A stretch of 64,000 nucleotides of DNA from Sipunculus nudus (lineage: Eukaryota > Annelida > Sipuncula > Golfingiida > Sipunculidae). Within the stretch, counting starts at the first letter, position 1, and the number at the start of each line of letters is the position of its first letter. Position numbers and translations under genes: made by a program. The stretch lies in contig CM049317.1 of assembly GCA_026874595.1 (NCBI GenBank), positions 68,674,618 through 68,738,617 of the forward strand. The letters are read 5' to 3'. Shown here in pieces: positions 12,660 to 23,683 of this stretch. The notes below the pieces were generated by a model. It was not told the origin of the DNA. It saw only the letters and a program-made list of their open reading frames with translations, and made no database searches.

Positions 12660-13086
12660 ATATTTATAATATATATATATATATATATGTACATAGATGA
12701 CGCCTCACGTGTTTCTTAATATTTCATGTAACGTATATTATGCTAGTAATCAACATTTCTGCGGCAATGCTAGAGATATATATATTAGTTTAAGCTGAAT
12801 CCATTAGATGTCATCTCATTTATTCTAAATTTTAGAAGCGTACTATACTTTCCCTTATATCTTATATTAAAACATCCAAATGGTCCCATTACTATTCCAT
12901 CCAATGGTGTCATTATATGTTATATTATATCTTAAAACATGGTTTTATAACATTCCAATGTTTTCTTTGAACGGACTTTGAATTGATATGTGATATATAT
13001 TTATAATTTATTCACTAGTACACTGCAAGGGTACAGGATACTTTGAGCAGGTTTATTGCATACGTTCCTATATATTTTGTGCATGA
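12660..13086. other. AT-rich non-coding stretch
   Basis: A short (TA)n tract occurs at about 12670-12688. Nothing else is recognisable. Confidence 0.4.
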
Positions 13087-13096
13087 TAATAATAAC

Positions 13097-13151
<55 letters not shown>

Positions 13152-13173
13152 TTAATAATTTTAATAACAACAA

Positions 13174-13211
<38 letters not shown>

Positions 13212-13236
13212 ATTATAATAATAATAATAATAATAA
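13087..13236. repeat. Trinucleotide microsatellites (AAT)n and (ACT)n
   Basis: A long ATA/AAT array (about 13087-13170) is followed by a CTA/ACT array (about 13173-13210) and another AAT array. Poly-Asn, poly-Ile, poly-Thr and poly-Leu translations are artefacts. Confidence 0.95.
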
Positions 13237-13709
13237 ATTAAATTCAGTTCTGTGATACTTACTATTCTAAAATAACTATACTGAGTATACAGCTTATGAG
13301 AAATATAAATATATAAATGTACATGAATTCTTTGCTTTATTGTTCATCTGATTTGGATAGTAATATAACAATATATACGTTTATTTGGTCAGAAATGGGA
13401 TAAAGAACAGTGTATTTTTCTTTGAAGATCTGGTTATTATATTTCAGCAAATATGTGATTATTATATTTCATCAAATATGTGATTATTATATTCGAGTAA
13501 AGATCTATTTTTTAAATATCTAATTGAAAATTTCCCTCTTTCTATATGCTCCTTATACACTTATTTTTAACACGCTGGATCGTTTCGATATTACATGTGG
13601 CGCCATCTCCCTGCAGTTGGTTGTATTAATTTTTAAAAGAACGTTTTCGCAACAGTATCTAAACAGAAAAATGTATTTGTTATCCCCGCAAAGAGGCTAT
13701 ATGTTATGC

Positions 13710-13816
13710 AGGCGCGGATCCAGGATTTTTTGCAGGGAGGGGTCAACGGGTGTCATGCATAAAAATTGTCAAAAAAAGATCGTTGGTTAAGAGCGGGGGG
13801 GGGGGGGGGGGGGGGT
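13710..13816. mobile_element. Probable hAT-like element end with long G-run
   Basis: CAGGCGCGGATCCAGGATTT followed by G-rich sequence resembles the CAGGGGCGGATCCAG-type terminus of widespread hAT-derived MITEs. A run of about 22 G residues ends at about 13815. The partner terminus was not located, so this is a fragment call based on one end. Confidence 0.35.
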
Positions 13817-13829
13817 CGAGACCCAGGTA

Positions 13830-15800
13830 TATTAAACATGCATGAAATATGGCTTTTTTTCTCTATCTTTTTTTAAATGGTAACTGGATATTTTCTTTCT
13901 TTTTTACTTCTGCGCACGTGAGTTAATTAGCTTGCATTGGGCACAAACACTGGTACAAAACAAAAATATTGCACTCTTAACCAGGTGGCCATACCAGGCG
14001 CTACTTCACAATACTAAATGTTTCAAGTTTCCAACCAGTGTGTCTTCTGTTTCTCTTCTTTTACGTTACTTCTTCTTTTGGAGTTGTCGCGCACGCTAAT
14101 GATTGGACCGCTGGTCACGTTTTCTTGTATATCAAAAAGACATACGTTGACTGTGTTAACTCACACACAGAACCATGACACCATATGAGACATGTGCTGG
14201 GATAGTCTTGCTGGGGAACTTTAAAGTATTCAGCCAAAATGAAAAAAAAATGCTAGAGATAACAAACATTTATTATTGTAAATGATTATGAATCTTTAGT
14301 TGTACAATTTAAACGTGGCTTATCCATAACGGAATGAATAACAGTTAAATTATATATTACATTGTACATTAACAATATCATCATATAAATGTATAAAAAC
14401 ATACGAAAATGTTTTCCCTCCGATATCATAACCATATATATGAATGCAGCCTTCCCGAAAAGGTCACGAGCGACCTGTGGCGTCATCTGGTAGCCATATG
14501 AGAAACTACACTCGGTGGTGCCCAGATTTTGCAAATGCCATTGCATTAAAATTGACAGCGTTAGCGTTGAAAGAATGACTTATTTCTCCGCCGAGAAAAT
14601 ACTGCCTTTAAAAAAAGATTAAAAGTCTATAAATGCATATTGGCCTTAACATTTTCACTTGTGGGTTTTCAGAGAAATAAGACAAGATATAAATATTTGA
14701 TCACACGCGCAGTTTGACACTGAATTGATGCATCAAAAACTAAGTAAAAGTCCTAATACGAGACGAAGAACCTCCCGAAAACTAATGTACTTAATAGCAT
14801 TCTATAGATATTGTGGCTAAGTAACGTCTCTTCATATTATTCAGATTATTTATGAAAATAAACCCTAATAAACCTATCAGCAGCTTTTAAATACAATTGT
14901 TTTATGAATGAGACAAGTAACTTGATTGTACATAAGCGGGGTTGAGATGTGAAAAAAATGATATGTTTTCACATATACTGTTTTTTTTTTGCATTTCTAA
15001 AACAGTTTGATTTTGTTTTATTATTAAGTAATTCGGCTGTTGCACCAAGGATTTTATATAAACTCTATAAACTCCTGGGTGCCACATTCCTTCATTACAG
15101 CTTATATTTTTTTAGAACCAATCTGAAAATTTTGAAAACAATGCTAAGTTTTAGTGGCCACCCTTACGTTGAACAGATTATAGTGGCGGATCCATCGGAG
15201 ACACAGAACTCCCTCTCCCTGGATATTTTTAGGCCAAAGGTTTTTACTTGTTGTTGGTTTGAGGCCAGCATAATCCCTATATTATTTTATACCCAGAGTC
15301 CTTCAAATTGTTTAAAATATTAAATGAAACGTATTAAGCTTTCCACAGCGCTCAAGGGGGACCCCCCCCCCAACACCTCCATGAAATCCGCTCGCCCAAT
15401 ACCCGCCCTGAAAATATACTTACCTCCCGCAACACTAGAACTGGGTTCTCGATACACCTCATAGTTAAATGGTGTTGTGAGTTGGGGAGGTTGGGCTTCG
15501 AAAATTCTCCCCCCCCCCTCCCCCACACATACACTGCAAAAGGAAACTGCGCCCCTCTGAGATATTATCATGAATACACCACTCCGAAAAATTTAAACTG
15601 GACGGAAAGGATAGGTCTGTGTCAGCGAACAAGAACCACTATAGGGTAAAACATTTTATATAAATTTATAGTCTTACACAGTCGGAGATATTAACGATGA
15701 GACAGAAATTCACAGAGTTACATGAAAATATGTGAATGGACAAAGCAGTATATGAACCCCATCGATATCTGATGACCATGAACAGTCACAGAAGCCATAT
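13830..15800. other. Non-coding stretch
   Basis: No recognisable gene. The 124-codon open frame at 14949-15323 is hydrophobic, low-complexity and lacks homology I can name. Between 15170 and 15560 there are C-runs (15361-15370, 15511-15525) and a GGCGGATCCA word at about 15184, again reminiscent of hAT-like ends and G/C-tract repeat debris. Confidence 0.35.
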
Positions 15801-15801
15801 A

Positions 15802-15921
15802 TGACAGACATATATGCTTGGCTGCGAGACAAAATGTATGTGTATCCTTAGTAATCATGGCATCTTTATTCTACGTGGTACGTATTATTAGTAATAAACC
15901 AAAACTGTATGATGATTCCTC

Positions 15922-15956
<35 letters not shown>

Positions 15957-16298
15957 CGTGCGTGCGTGTGTGTGGTAAAAAAAATTGGGTGTCTTCGTCC
16001 AGATTTTAGTCGCAATTTTCGATCTGACCAGCTCTGTCACTTAGTCGTAGTCGGTAGGGCAAAACTGCTGCTACAGTCACCGCTATATAAGATGCACACT
16101 CGTTTTCTGCCGTTGGGTCGATCAAATTTTCGTTTGCCGACTCCCGCATGTTAATCTGTATTGTGTACGTAAACCAGTGACAGACATATATGCTTGGCTG
16201 CGAGACAAAATGTATGTGTATCCTTAGTAATCATGGCATCTTTATTCTACGTGGTACGTATTATTAGTAATAAACCAAAACTGTATGATGATTCCTCT

Positions 16299-16346
<48 letters not shown>

Positions 16347-16560
16347 CGTGCGTGTGTGTGGTAAAAAAAATTGGGTGTCTTCGTCCAGATTTTAGTCGCA
16401 ATTTTCGATCTGACCAGCTCTGTCACTTAGTCGTAGTCGGTAGGGCAAAACTGCTGCTACAGTCACCGATATATAAGATGCACACTCGTTTTCTGCCGTT
16501 GGGTCGATCAAATTTTCGTTTGCCGACTCCCGCATGTTAATCTGTATTGTGTACTTAAAC
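15802..16560. repeat. Recent 376-bp tandem duplication
   Basis: The segment starting GACAGACATATATGCTTG at 15803 recurs at 16179 and runs in parallel for about 376 bp with only a handful of substitutions. The main difference is the length of an internal (TG)n(CG) tract (about 15924-15974 versus 16302-16360). Parallel open frames in both units are by-products. Confidence 0.92.
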
Positions 16561-16567
16561 AAGTGAC

Positions 16568-17257
16568 AATGTCCAAAATATATTTTTACAATGAGTTTGC
16601 ACTGAAACAACAGGGCTTTTGTGCAAAAAAGGATAATGTTCAATTCTGAGACCAAAAATTTTACAATTAAATTTATGGATGAAGGGTTATCTCTGTTTGA
16701 GATGTACTGTTGATAAAGATTGGTAGTTATATTTGCAATAATTATAGGGCTTCAATCCGTCGTCTCCCGACACAGAGGCAGATTAGTTCTTGTCCATTTC
16801 ACAGATGTCGCCACCTATTAGGTCTGGCTCATGTTTGCTGTGGTGTGTTCATGCATCTGAACGTATGCATATAAAAGGTATATTTTTTCAAACCTTTCAT
16901 AGGTATCTTAGTAAAATCAGAAACATCTGTGAAAAATGATTCTGATTTATATCTTAGTTAAATTTTTTTTAATGATCTCTGGAGAAATAAGCACTAATAT
17001 AATAAATGTACATATTATGCATGAACCAAATGGGCTGCACAAAATATGACTTTTCAAAATATCTTTCAAAATATTTTGAACAGAGTGACAGACAATGACA
17101 ACACGCCCAGTCTGACCTCTGAACCTGGAGAAATAGTTCCTCCTACTGCCGCCGAAATCCCCCGAACAGCGCACAGGTCTCGAACACCATTCTACGTTTT
17201 ATGTTAACGCCAGACAGTTACATGCATTCAGCCACAGACGCATTTAACGGAATGGAC
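16568..17257. other. Non-coding stretch
   Basis: No gene or repeat recognised. Short open frames on the minus strand (16392-16655, 16947-17174) have no domain. Confidence 0.35.
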
Positions 17258-17325
17258 CAACGAATTACAGGAAACAACGAATTACAGGACACAACGAATT
17301 ACAGGACACAATGAATTACAGGACA
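17258..17325. repeat. 19-bp tandem repeat, about 3.5 units
   Basis: Successive copies of a unit close to ACAACGAATTACAGGACAC, with single-base differences between units. Confidence 0.85.
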
Positions 17326-18563
17326 GCATGCACAGAGAAGGAAACAATACACCTTTTATCATATTTCGGAGGCAGAGAACAGCAAGAAAGGGGACAATAT
17401 AGAAATTTAGTTCGTAAGATCTTGGTATGCTTTTTTATTGTTCTCATGAATATTAAAACGTTTTTGTAAATAAATTGTACACGCTGTTGTATTCGCGTTG
17501 TTTGTAAACATGGTTACTGCGTACAAACACAGTATGCATAACAGTTTCAAACTGTTATTTTTTATATGAACAGTTAATAAAGAGAAAGACAGGCCTACGA
17601 TCGTTATTTGTTTTGATCTCAGCTACTCCGCCAACCCCATGCATTTGCACCATTGATCAACTAGAAGTTGGCGGATACACGAGGATACACTACATATATA
17701 TATATAACTTACTTGATATGTTAGTGTCCAAACTTGTGCATATTTCGCGGGCGAGTGTATTACAATGCATATACTCCCGGAACGATGATCCGGGATCATT
17801 CGTGTTGCTATCCGTTATTTGTGAAAGCTCCTTAACAGGAGAAATTATCAAAAATAGTGTATTCTTCACTGCCCAGATGGCAGCATAGCGAGGGTCTACA
17901 TTCTTGGACTGTCTTGTTTCTATATCATTCCAAGCAATGTTTGAATCTCGACATTTATTACGTATTCTGATGAATAATGAATATTTTCAATTGCATTTCA
18001 AATACAGCATTATGAATTGTCAAGGAAAAGTGCATTTTTATATTTTATAGAATATAATGCAATACTCTTTTGATACATAATGGGACATCTGAACAGTGTT
18101 GTACATCAGTTACCAGCAATCAAAACCCTAAAGAATAGTACTCCTATAGGCCTATAGAGCCCCTTGGATGTTCGTTCTTGTCACCATTTTTGTGTGTATG
18201 TGCGGATGAGGGAGTTCAGTACTCTATATCACATATGCCAAAATATATTATTAAGGTGCATACATATGCTAATATTTTTTTGGCTGTTGCACTATTTTAA
18301 CCAGTGGATCATAGCAACTATAAGTAAAACGATGTGTTTTCTTAAAAAAAAGTGTTTTCTTTTCATCTGGAAGGATTTATCATATTTACAGGATATAACT
18401 AAGTCAGAGATATGATGTTTAGCCGTTGTTCCTGCAATTACCCACTTTCTTTGAGAAACATGTATTTCATATATCAAATCTGTTCCCTTCAATATGCAAG
18501 GACATATGACGTATTTTTAGTTTATTCTAAATGATATGATATGATGTCCCAGATATACTTACT

Positions 18564-18599
<36 letters not shown>

Positions 18600-18601
<2 letters not shown>

Positions 18602-18850
18602 CCTCTAGAAACTTTTATGAATAAATGGTTCCAGGAAGAACCCTTCTGTATGGTTGTTAGAAGCACCCACTATCAGGTTTATACATGCATATAGAACCCT
18701 TATAGCTAGGGTTCCCAAAAGAACCCCCGGAGAGGGTTCCCAAAAGAACCCTGGCTAGAGGGTTCTACCTGGCACCTCTAAGGATTCACCACTGGTTCCG
18801 CTCTAAAGAACCCTTGAGGGTTCTACATGTAACCCTTTTTTTCTAAGGGT
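18600..18850. mobile_element. AGAACCC-rich inverted-repeat element (MITE-like)
   Basis: Dense AAGAACCC / AGGGTTCT words occur in both orientations, finishing with ACCCTTTTTTTCTAAGGGT at the right side. It lies in a block absent from the paralogous position of copy B (about 21480), so it is an insertion. The exact ends are blurred by an adjacent (TA)n tract at 18567-18598. The superfamily is unknown. Confidence 0.5.
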
Positions 18851-19369
18851 ACATATTGCATCAATGGAAGAAACATCTTAAATAAACAACAGCATATGAA
18901 TAAGAAAAACCGTATACATGTAGTCACTTGGATATCTCGGGTAAACTATGCTCTCATGTTCTCGTTCGTATGCCAAATTCTGCCAAATTATACGCGATAA
19001 TATTTTTAAATTTGTTAAAAAAATAAAAAGTCCGGTCTATATTCTCCTAAATTTAAAATAATACGTCTTGCTTCATACTGTTATTATATATGGACCATGT
19101 AAATACATGAGCATTGACACATATAGGAGCATATCGTTTATAAACTTGTGTATTTGTTTATTTTTTATATTTTAATATATATATGTAAATATATATTAAA
19201 TAAGGAGGAATGCTCAATAGTGATTTAACATGCACATACTGTTGCACCACAAAATATTTAAAGCAGAAAGAACCAGATGCTCCAAACTTAATCAAATTTT
19301 AAAAATTTTAACAGATCGTTAAATGTTAAGATATGGAATATTCAAACTAGTGTAGTACGTTTATAGTTT

Positions 19370-19729
19370 TTTTTATTTTATTTTTTTTGGTGGAGGTAAC
19401 CGCCTCCATTTTTTAATGCTGACTTATCTAATTCTTAACCTAAGTATATACATCTGCAGAGTTTCCATTTTGGTTTGGGACTACTTGACAGGGCGGTAGC
19501 ACTCGCTTCCTATCATTTTATTTTGTATCCTGGTATCACCCAGGCCCGGTGTCTACCCCATTGCTGGGTCATAACACCGAGGAAACCCCCAAAGACGCAC
19601 TCGCTTCCTGCAGAGCGCTCACCCTAGGTGGGGACCGACCGTGAAAAACCTCACCGCCTCGGCTGAGTTTCGAACCCACGATCTCCCGGCTTTGAGTCCT
19701 GCGCTCTACCCCTGAGCCACAGAAGCCGG
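19370..19729 (-). mobile_element. tRNA-derived SINE (family 1), intact target duplication
   Basis: On the minus strand it reads a tRNA-like head (complement of about 19655-19729) with A-box TGGCTCAGGGG and B-box GGTTCGAAAC, then a conserved tail (GTGAGCGCTCTGCAGG, GCGTCTTTGGGGG, GGCGGTTACCTCCACC) and an A-rich end. It is flanked by a perfect 17-bp target duplication, TAGTACGTTTATAGTTT, at 19353-19369 and 19730-19746. The sister segment B has the uninterrupted empty site near 21845-21862. The tail is shortened between the GCGTCTTT and CTCTGCAGG blocks compared with the 63.5 kb copy. Open frames across it are not genes. Confidence 0.93.
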
Positions 19730-20070
19730 TAGTACGTTTATAGTTTATAAGTGGACTGTAATTCATAGAAAAGTAAAAATATTTCCTCTGTGGAAGCCCA
19801 TAAGCAGTATGTTTCGTCTGCAGAGCACCGGCTCTCCTTGTAAAGTAAACTTGTGCATATTTCACGGGCGAGTGTATTACAATCGGGCCGGGCTGTATGT
19901 ATAGCTATCTGAAAAATATACAGCATAATTCCACTCGAACATTAAAGCAAGTTCTCTGCGATATTTCGATCCAGAGCGAATATGATCCGGATTCTAGAAA
20001 TATAATTTTTCATCAAACATGCCCGTGCACCAAAGGATCACACCGGATACCTGCACGGTGTTTACACGGC

Positions 20071-20430
20071 GATGCTGGAGATAACACGGATGATGCCGGA
20101 GATAACACGGATGGTGCTGGGGATAACACGGATGATGCCGGAGATAACATGGATGATGCCGGAGATAACACGGATGATGCCGGAGATAACACGGTGATGC
20201 CGGAGATAACACGGATGATGCCGGAGATAACAAGTTGATGCCGGAGATAACACGGATGATGCCGGAGATAACACGGATGATGCCTGAGATAAAATGGATG
20301 ATGCCGGAGATAACACGGATGATGCCGGAGATAACACGGTGATGCCGGAGATAACACGGTGATGCCGGGGATAACACGGATGATGCCGGAGATAACACGG
20401 ATGATGCCAGAGATAACATGGATGATCCGG
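20071..20430. repeat. 21-bp minisatellite, about 17 units
   Basis: Units close to GGAGATAACACGGATGATGC plus C, some shortened by 3 bp. The period is a multiple of three, so long GDNTDDA-type and SPASSVL-type open frames appear on both strands. No start, splice or domain context supports coding. Confidence 0.95.
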
Positions 20431-21114
20431 GAAGGGTGATCCGGGATCATCCGTGTTGCTACCCGTGAATGTGTGAAAGCTCTTAACAGGAGAAAATATC
20501 AAAAATAGTGTATTCTTCACTTCCGAGATGGCAGCATGCCCAGGGTCTACATTCTTGGACTGTCTTGTTTTTATATGTCATTCCAAGATGTTAGCAATGT
20601 TTGAATCTCAACATTTATTACGTATTCTAATGACCAATGAATATTTTCCATACTTTCAGCATTATGAATTGTCAAGGGAAAGTGCATTTTTAATTTATAG
20701 AATATAATACAATACTTATTTGATATATTAAGGGACATTTAAAAAGATGTTATACATCAGCTGCCGCCAATCAAAACCACAAAGAACAGTTCACCCTATA
20801 AGCCTACAGGGCCCCTGGGATGTTCATTCTTGTCACCATTATTGTGTGTGCGGATTAGAGAGAACTGGGTGACGTGTTAACTAACTCTGTATCACTTATG
20901 CAAAAGTATATTATTTAGGTGCATAGATATGCTAATGCTTTTTGGCTGTTGCACATTTTTTACTAGTGGATCTTAACAACTAAATAAAACGATGTGTTTC
21001 CTTGAAAACGTGTTTTCATTTCATCTGGAAAGATTTATCATATTTACAGGATATAACTAAGTTAGAGATATATGATTTTTAGCCGTTGTTCTTGCAGTTA
21101 CCCACTTTCTTTAA

Positions 21115-21363
21115 AAATAAACTTATTTGTTCAACATGGATTGTACAAAAAAGTTATTATAACTAATTAAAGCACTCTCTATGACTCCGATGATGGCGTT
21201 CGTTAGTCTATAGGGGATGGAGGAAACCGGAGAACCTGGAGAAAACCACCGGCCTTGGACGGGCCACCACAACCCGTGCACTCTCATAGCCACACGGGGG
21301 ATCGAAACCGGGTCGCCAGCGGAGAGAGCCAAGCGTTTTTCCACTCGACTGTCCAGGTCGATC
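21115..21363 (-). mobile_element. tRNA-derived SINE (family 2)
   Basis: On the minus strand it starts near GGACAGTCGAGTGG (A-box-like), has a B-box GGTTTCGATCC, and is followed by the tail GGTTTTCTCC-AGG-TTCTCCGGTTTCCTCC, a sequence I recall as common in lophotrochozoan genomes. It interrupts the copy-B sequence TTTCTTTGAGAAA, which is continuous in copy A at about 18446-18460. TTCTTTAAAAATA on the left and ATCTTTGAGAAATA on the right look like the imperfect target duplication. Confidence 0.8.
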
Positions 21364-21966
21364 TTTGAGAAATACGTACATTTGGAGGATTTTATATTAT
21401 CAAAAACTGTTTCTCTTCAATATTGACACATGACGAATTTACGATTAGTTTATTCTGAATGATATGACACCCCAAACTACTTTCTTATGTGAGTATGTAT
21501 AAAGTTCGGTCTATATTCTCCAAAATTTAAATTTAAAAGACACTTTGCTTCATACTATTATTATATATGGACCATGCACATACATGCATGAGCATTTACA
21601 TATATATGAGCATATCGTTTATATACTATCTTGTATACTAGTATTTGTTTATTTTTTATATTTTAATATATAAATATATATGTGTGTGTATATTTGAATA
21701 AGAAAGAATGCTCAATAGTGCTTTAGCATACTGTTGCACCATAAAATATATAAATCAAAGAGAATTATATGCTCCAAACTTAATCAAATTTAAAACTTTG
21801 TAACAGATAATTAAATGTTTAGATATGAAATTATCAAACTAGTTTAGTGCGTTTATAGTTTATTAGTGGACTGTAATTCAAAGAAAAGGAAATATTTCCT
21901 CTGTGGAAGCCCATAAGCAGTACACGTATGTTTGGTCTGCAGAGCACCGGTTCTACTTGTAAAGTA

Positions 21967-22808
21967 CGACCTAGCGTAATACGACGAGACAGCGAACATG
22001 CCTCATCAAACCTCAACAGGAGCAACGCGAGAAATTCTACAAAGAAACGAATTAATATAATTGCTATCCGATCCTTTCTCAGTTACACGAGCGCCTGACG
22101 GCGTGATAGGGGTCAGAGGGGGTGTTAGGGTCAGGCCCGGTATATTAGGCGAGGTGGGGGTGCTATGTCTTGCGGTAAATATGGCAATATTCCCCAAGGA
22201 AAATACTCAAAACAGCTGAACTCTATTTGTCACAGCGCTCCGCAGTGGGACGCTGGGACTAATTGTTTTTATACCCAACCAAATGTCGAGAAGAATTCAG
22301 TGCGGTACTCGTTCACTCCGTTGCGCTTGGCGATGACAATATTTCATAAACACTCCTGGGTCGTGCTAAAAAACTATTACGTAACCCCAGCAGGGGCCAC
22401 AGAAAACCTCTCCAAATCTAATTTGTACTTCGTGAAATAGCTCACTCCTTTGAAGGTCTTTATTTTGCCTGATCGGTAATTGGGCAAGACGAATCCAGCT
22501 GCCAACTATACAATGTGTGCCCCACCAAATTTATTCAGCTCATAATTTTCTATTACATATTGGTTATAGTTCACCGTGTCAAAGGATCTGTGGTTACGTT
22601 GTTCCATGTATAATGTGTCGCGGGTCATAATTGTGAGTCGCGGACCACCAAACGCTCACAAATTAGTTATTTTCTCACACAATTACCTGAAAAGATAACT
22701 GAATAAAATGACATTATAGCTTAAAGATATGGTTAACGGTTTACTTGGTCAGCAGGGTATAGTTCGATGAGTGCGTTTTGCGACACATATAAGTAGACCT
22801 CCTCTAAG

Positions 22809-22850
<42 letters not shown>

Positions 22851-23683
22851 TGATATTTGTATATACATGCATGCATAAGCTAATGTAAAATATACAAAAT
22901 ATGTCAAGCCTGTACATATATATACAAAAGTGCAAGATGCATGTATTTCAGCCATAATGTATTCAAATGCACTTGAATATATTATATGTATATAATCTTA
23001 AATGAAACGGGCTATATATATATATATATATGGATTATCTGCTTCATTTTGATTGGCAAAACTATTTTCAGTTGTTTCATAATTTTAGGCCGCTCAGAAG
23101 TGAACTAGATTAAATGAACTGGCATCTTTTGCACCTGTGGTAAATTGGAACATTATTGTATATATATGTGTGTGTATATATATTTATATGTAAATGTATA
23201 TTATTTTGTAAATGTTCCCTATATGTACGGTTGCTTAGCAATATATATATGAACCTTTTATCATCTTTATCATTATATATCATTATCATTCTCAGATTTT
23301 ATATTTTTAAATGATCATATGCATTTTAATTTATTTTTTGTGCACATTTTTCACATGGCCAAGTACATGTCAGAGCAGAATTTTGGGTACAAGTTATCTT
23401 GTATAATATATTGAAATAATAAAACGAAACAACTCATACTACACATGCGATAGGTAACAGCTATCGAGATAGAATGCACTTATCGAATGATGTGTATTTT
23501 GATATATAGAAATATATATAAATATATTATATAACCATATATATATAAATATACCTACATTCATGCAGACCTTCAAAAAGTCAAATGTATATAATAGCGG
23601 CACATGAGTATAAAATGCCCGCACTTCTGCATTTAAGCATTCAAACGATTTCCTTTCTTAATATATATATATATATATATATA
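21967..23683. other. Non-coding stretch with one unexplained open frame
   Basis: A 91-codon plus-strand frame (22165-22440) starts with ATG after a G-rich tract and is CpG-richer than its surroundings, but I recognise no domain and see no clear splice sites. It could be repeat-derived. Otherwise (TA)n tracts lie at 22811-22842, 23014-23030 and 23661-23683, the last abutting the next transposon. Confidence 0.35.

Larger units (their letters stand above)
17731..19847. repeat. Segmental tandem duplication, copy A
   Basis: The unit starts AACTTGTGCATATTTC and ends CTTGTAAAGTA. It is followed directly by copy B, which starts with the same bases. Shared blocks include the GATCCGGGATCAT region (about 17790), TAACAGGAGAAA (about 17835), CATTATGAATTGTCAAGG (about 18008), CAATCAAAACC (about 18119) and GTGGACTGTAATTCA (about 19750). 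Divergence by eye is of the order of 10-15%. Copy A has private insertions: a microsatellite plus an AGAACCC-type element (about 18560-19005) and a SINE (19370-19729). Confidence 0.88.
19848..21966. repeat. Segmental tandem duplication, copy B
   Basis: Direct neighbour of copy A with the same start (AACTTGTGCATATTTC) and end (CTTGTAAAGTA). Private features are a 21-bp minisatellite (20071-20430) at the point where copy A has only a short CGGAACGATGATCCGGG sequence, and a different SINE (about 21115-21363). The near-equal total lengths of A and B are coincidental because the insertions differ. Confidence 0.88.

Noticed and set aside
12140-12719. Open frames rich in IYIYIY
   Set aside because: Pure (TA)n translation. 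The same applies to those at 29078, 40426, 47608, 49027, 54499, 56006 and 62894.
13043-13255. Poly-Asn / poly-Thr protein
   Set aside because: Trinucleotide microsatellite without coding context.
14949-15323. 124-codon plus-strand membrane-like protein
   Set aside because: Hydrophobicity comes from T-rich DNA. The frame crosses simple sequence and lacks any recognised motif.
15818-16540. Duplicated small genes with a VCVCVC stretch
   Set aside because: Both frames are by-products of the 376-bp tandem duplication and run through a (TG)n tract.
19897-20520. Four overlapping open frames of 113-152 codons (GDNTDDA, SPASSVLSP types)
   Set aside because: They translate the 21-bp minisatellite in different frames, and several overlap on one strand.
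22165-22440. 91-codon protein
   Set aside because: ATG-started and not low-complexity, but no domain, no splice or promoter support and repeat-like flanks. Mentioned only within the region entry.
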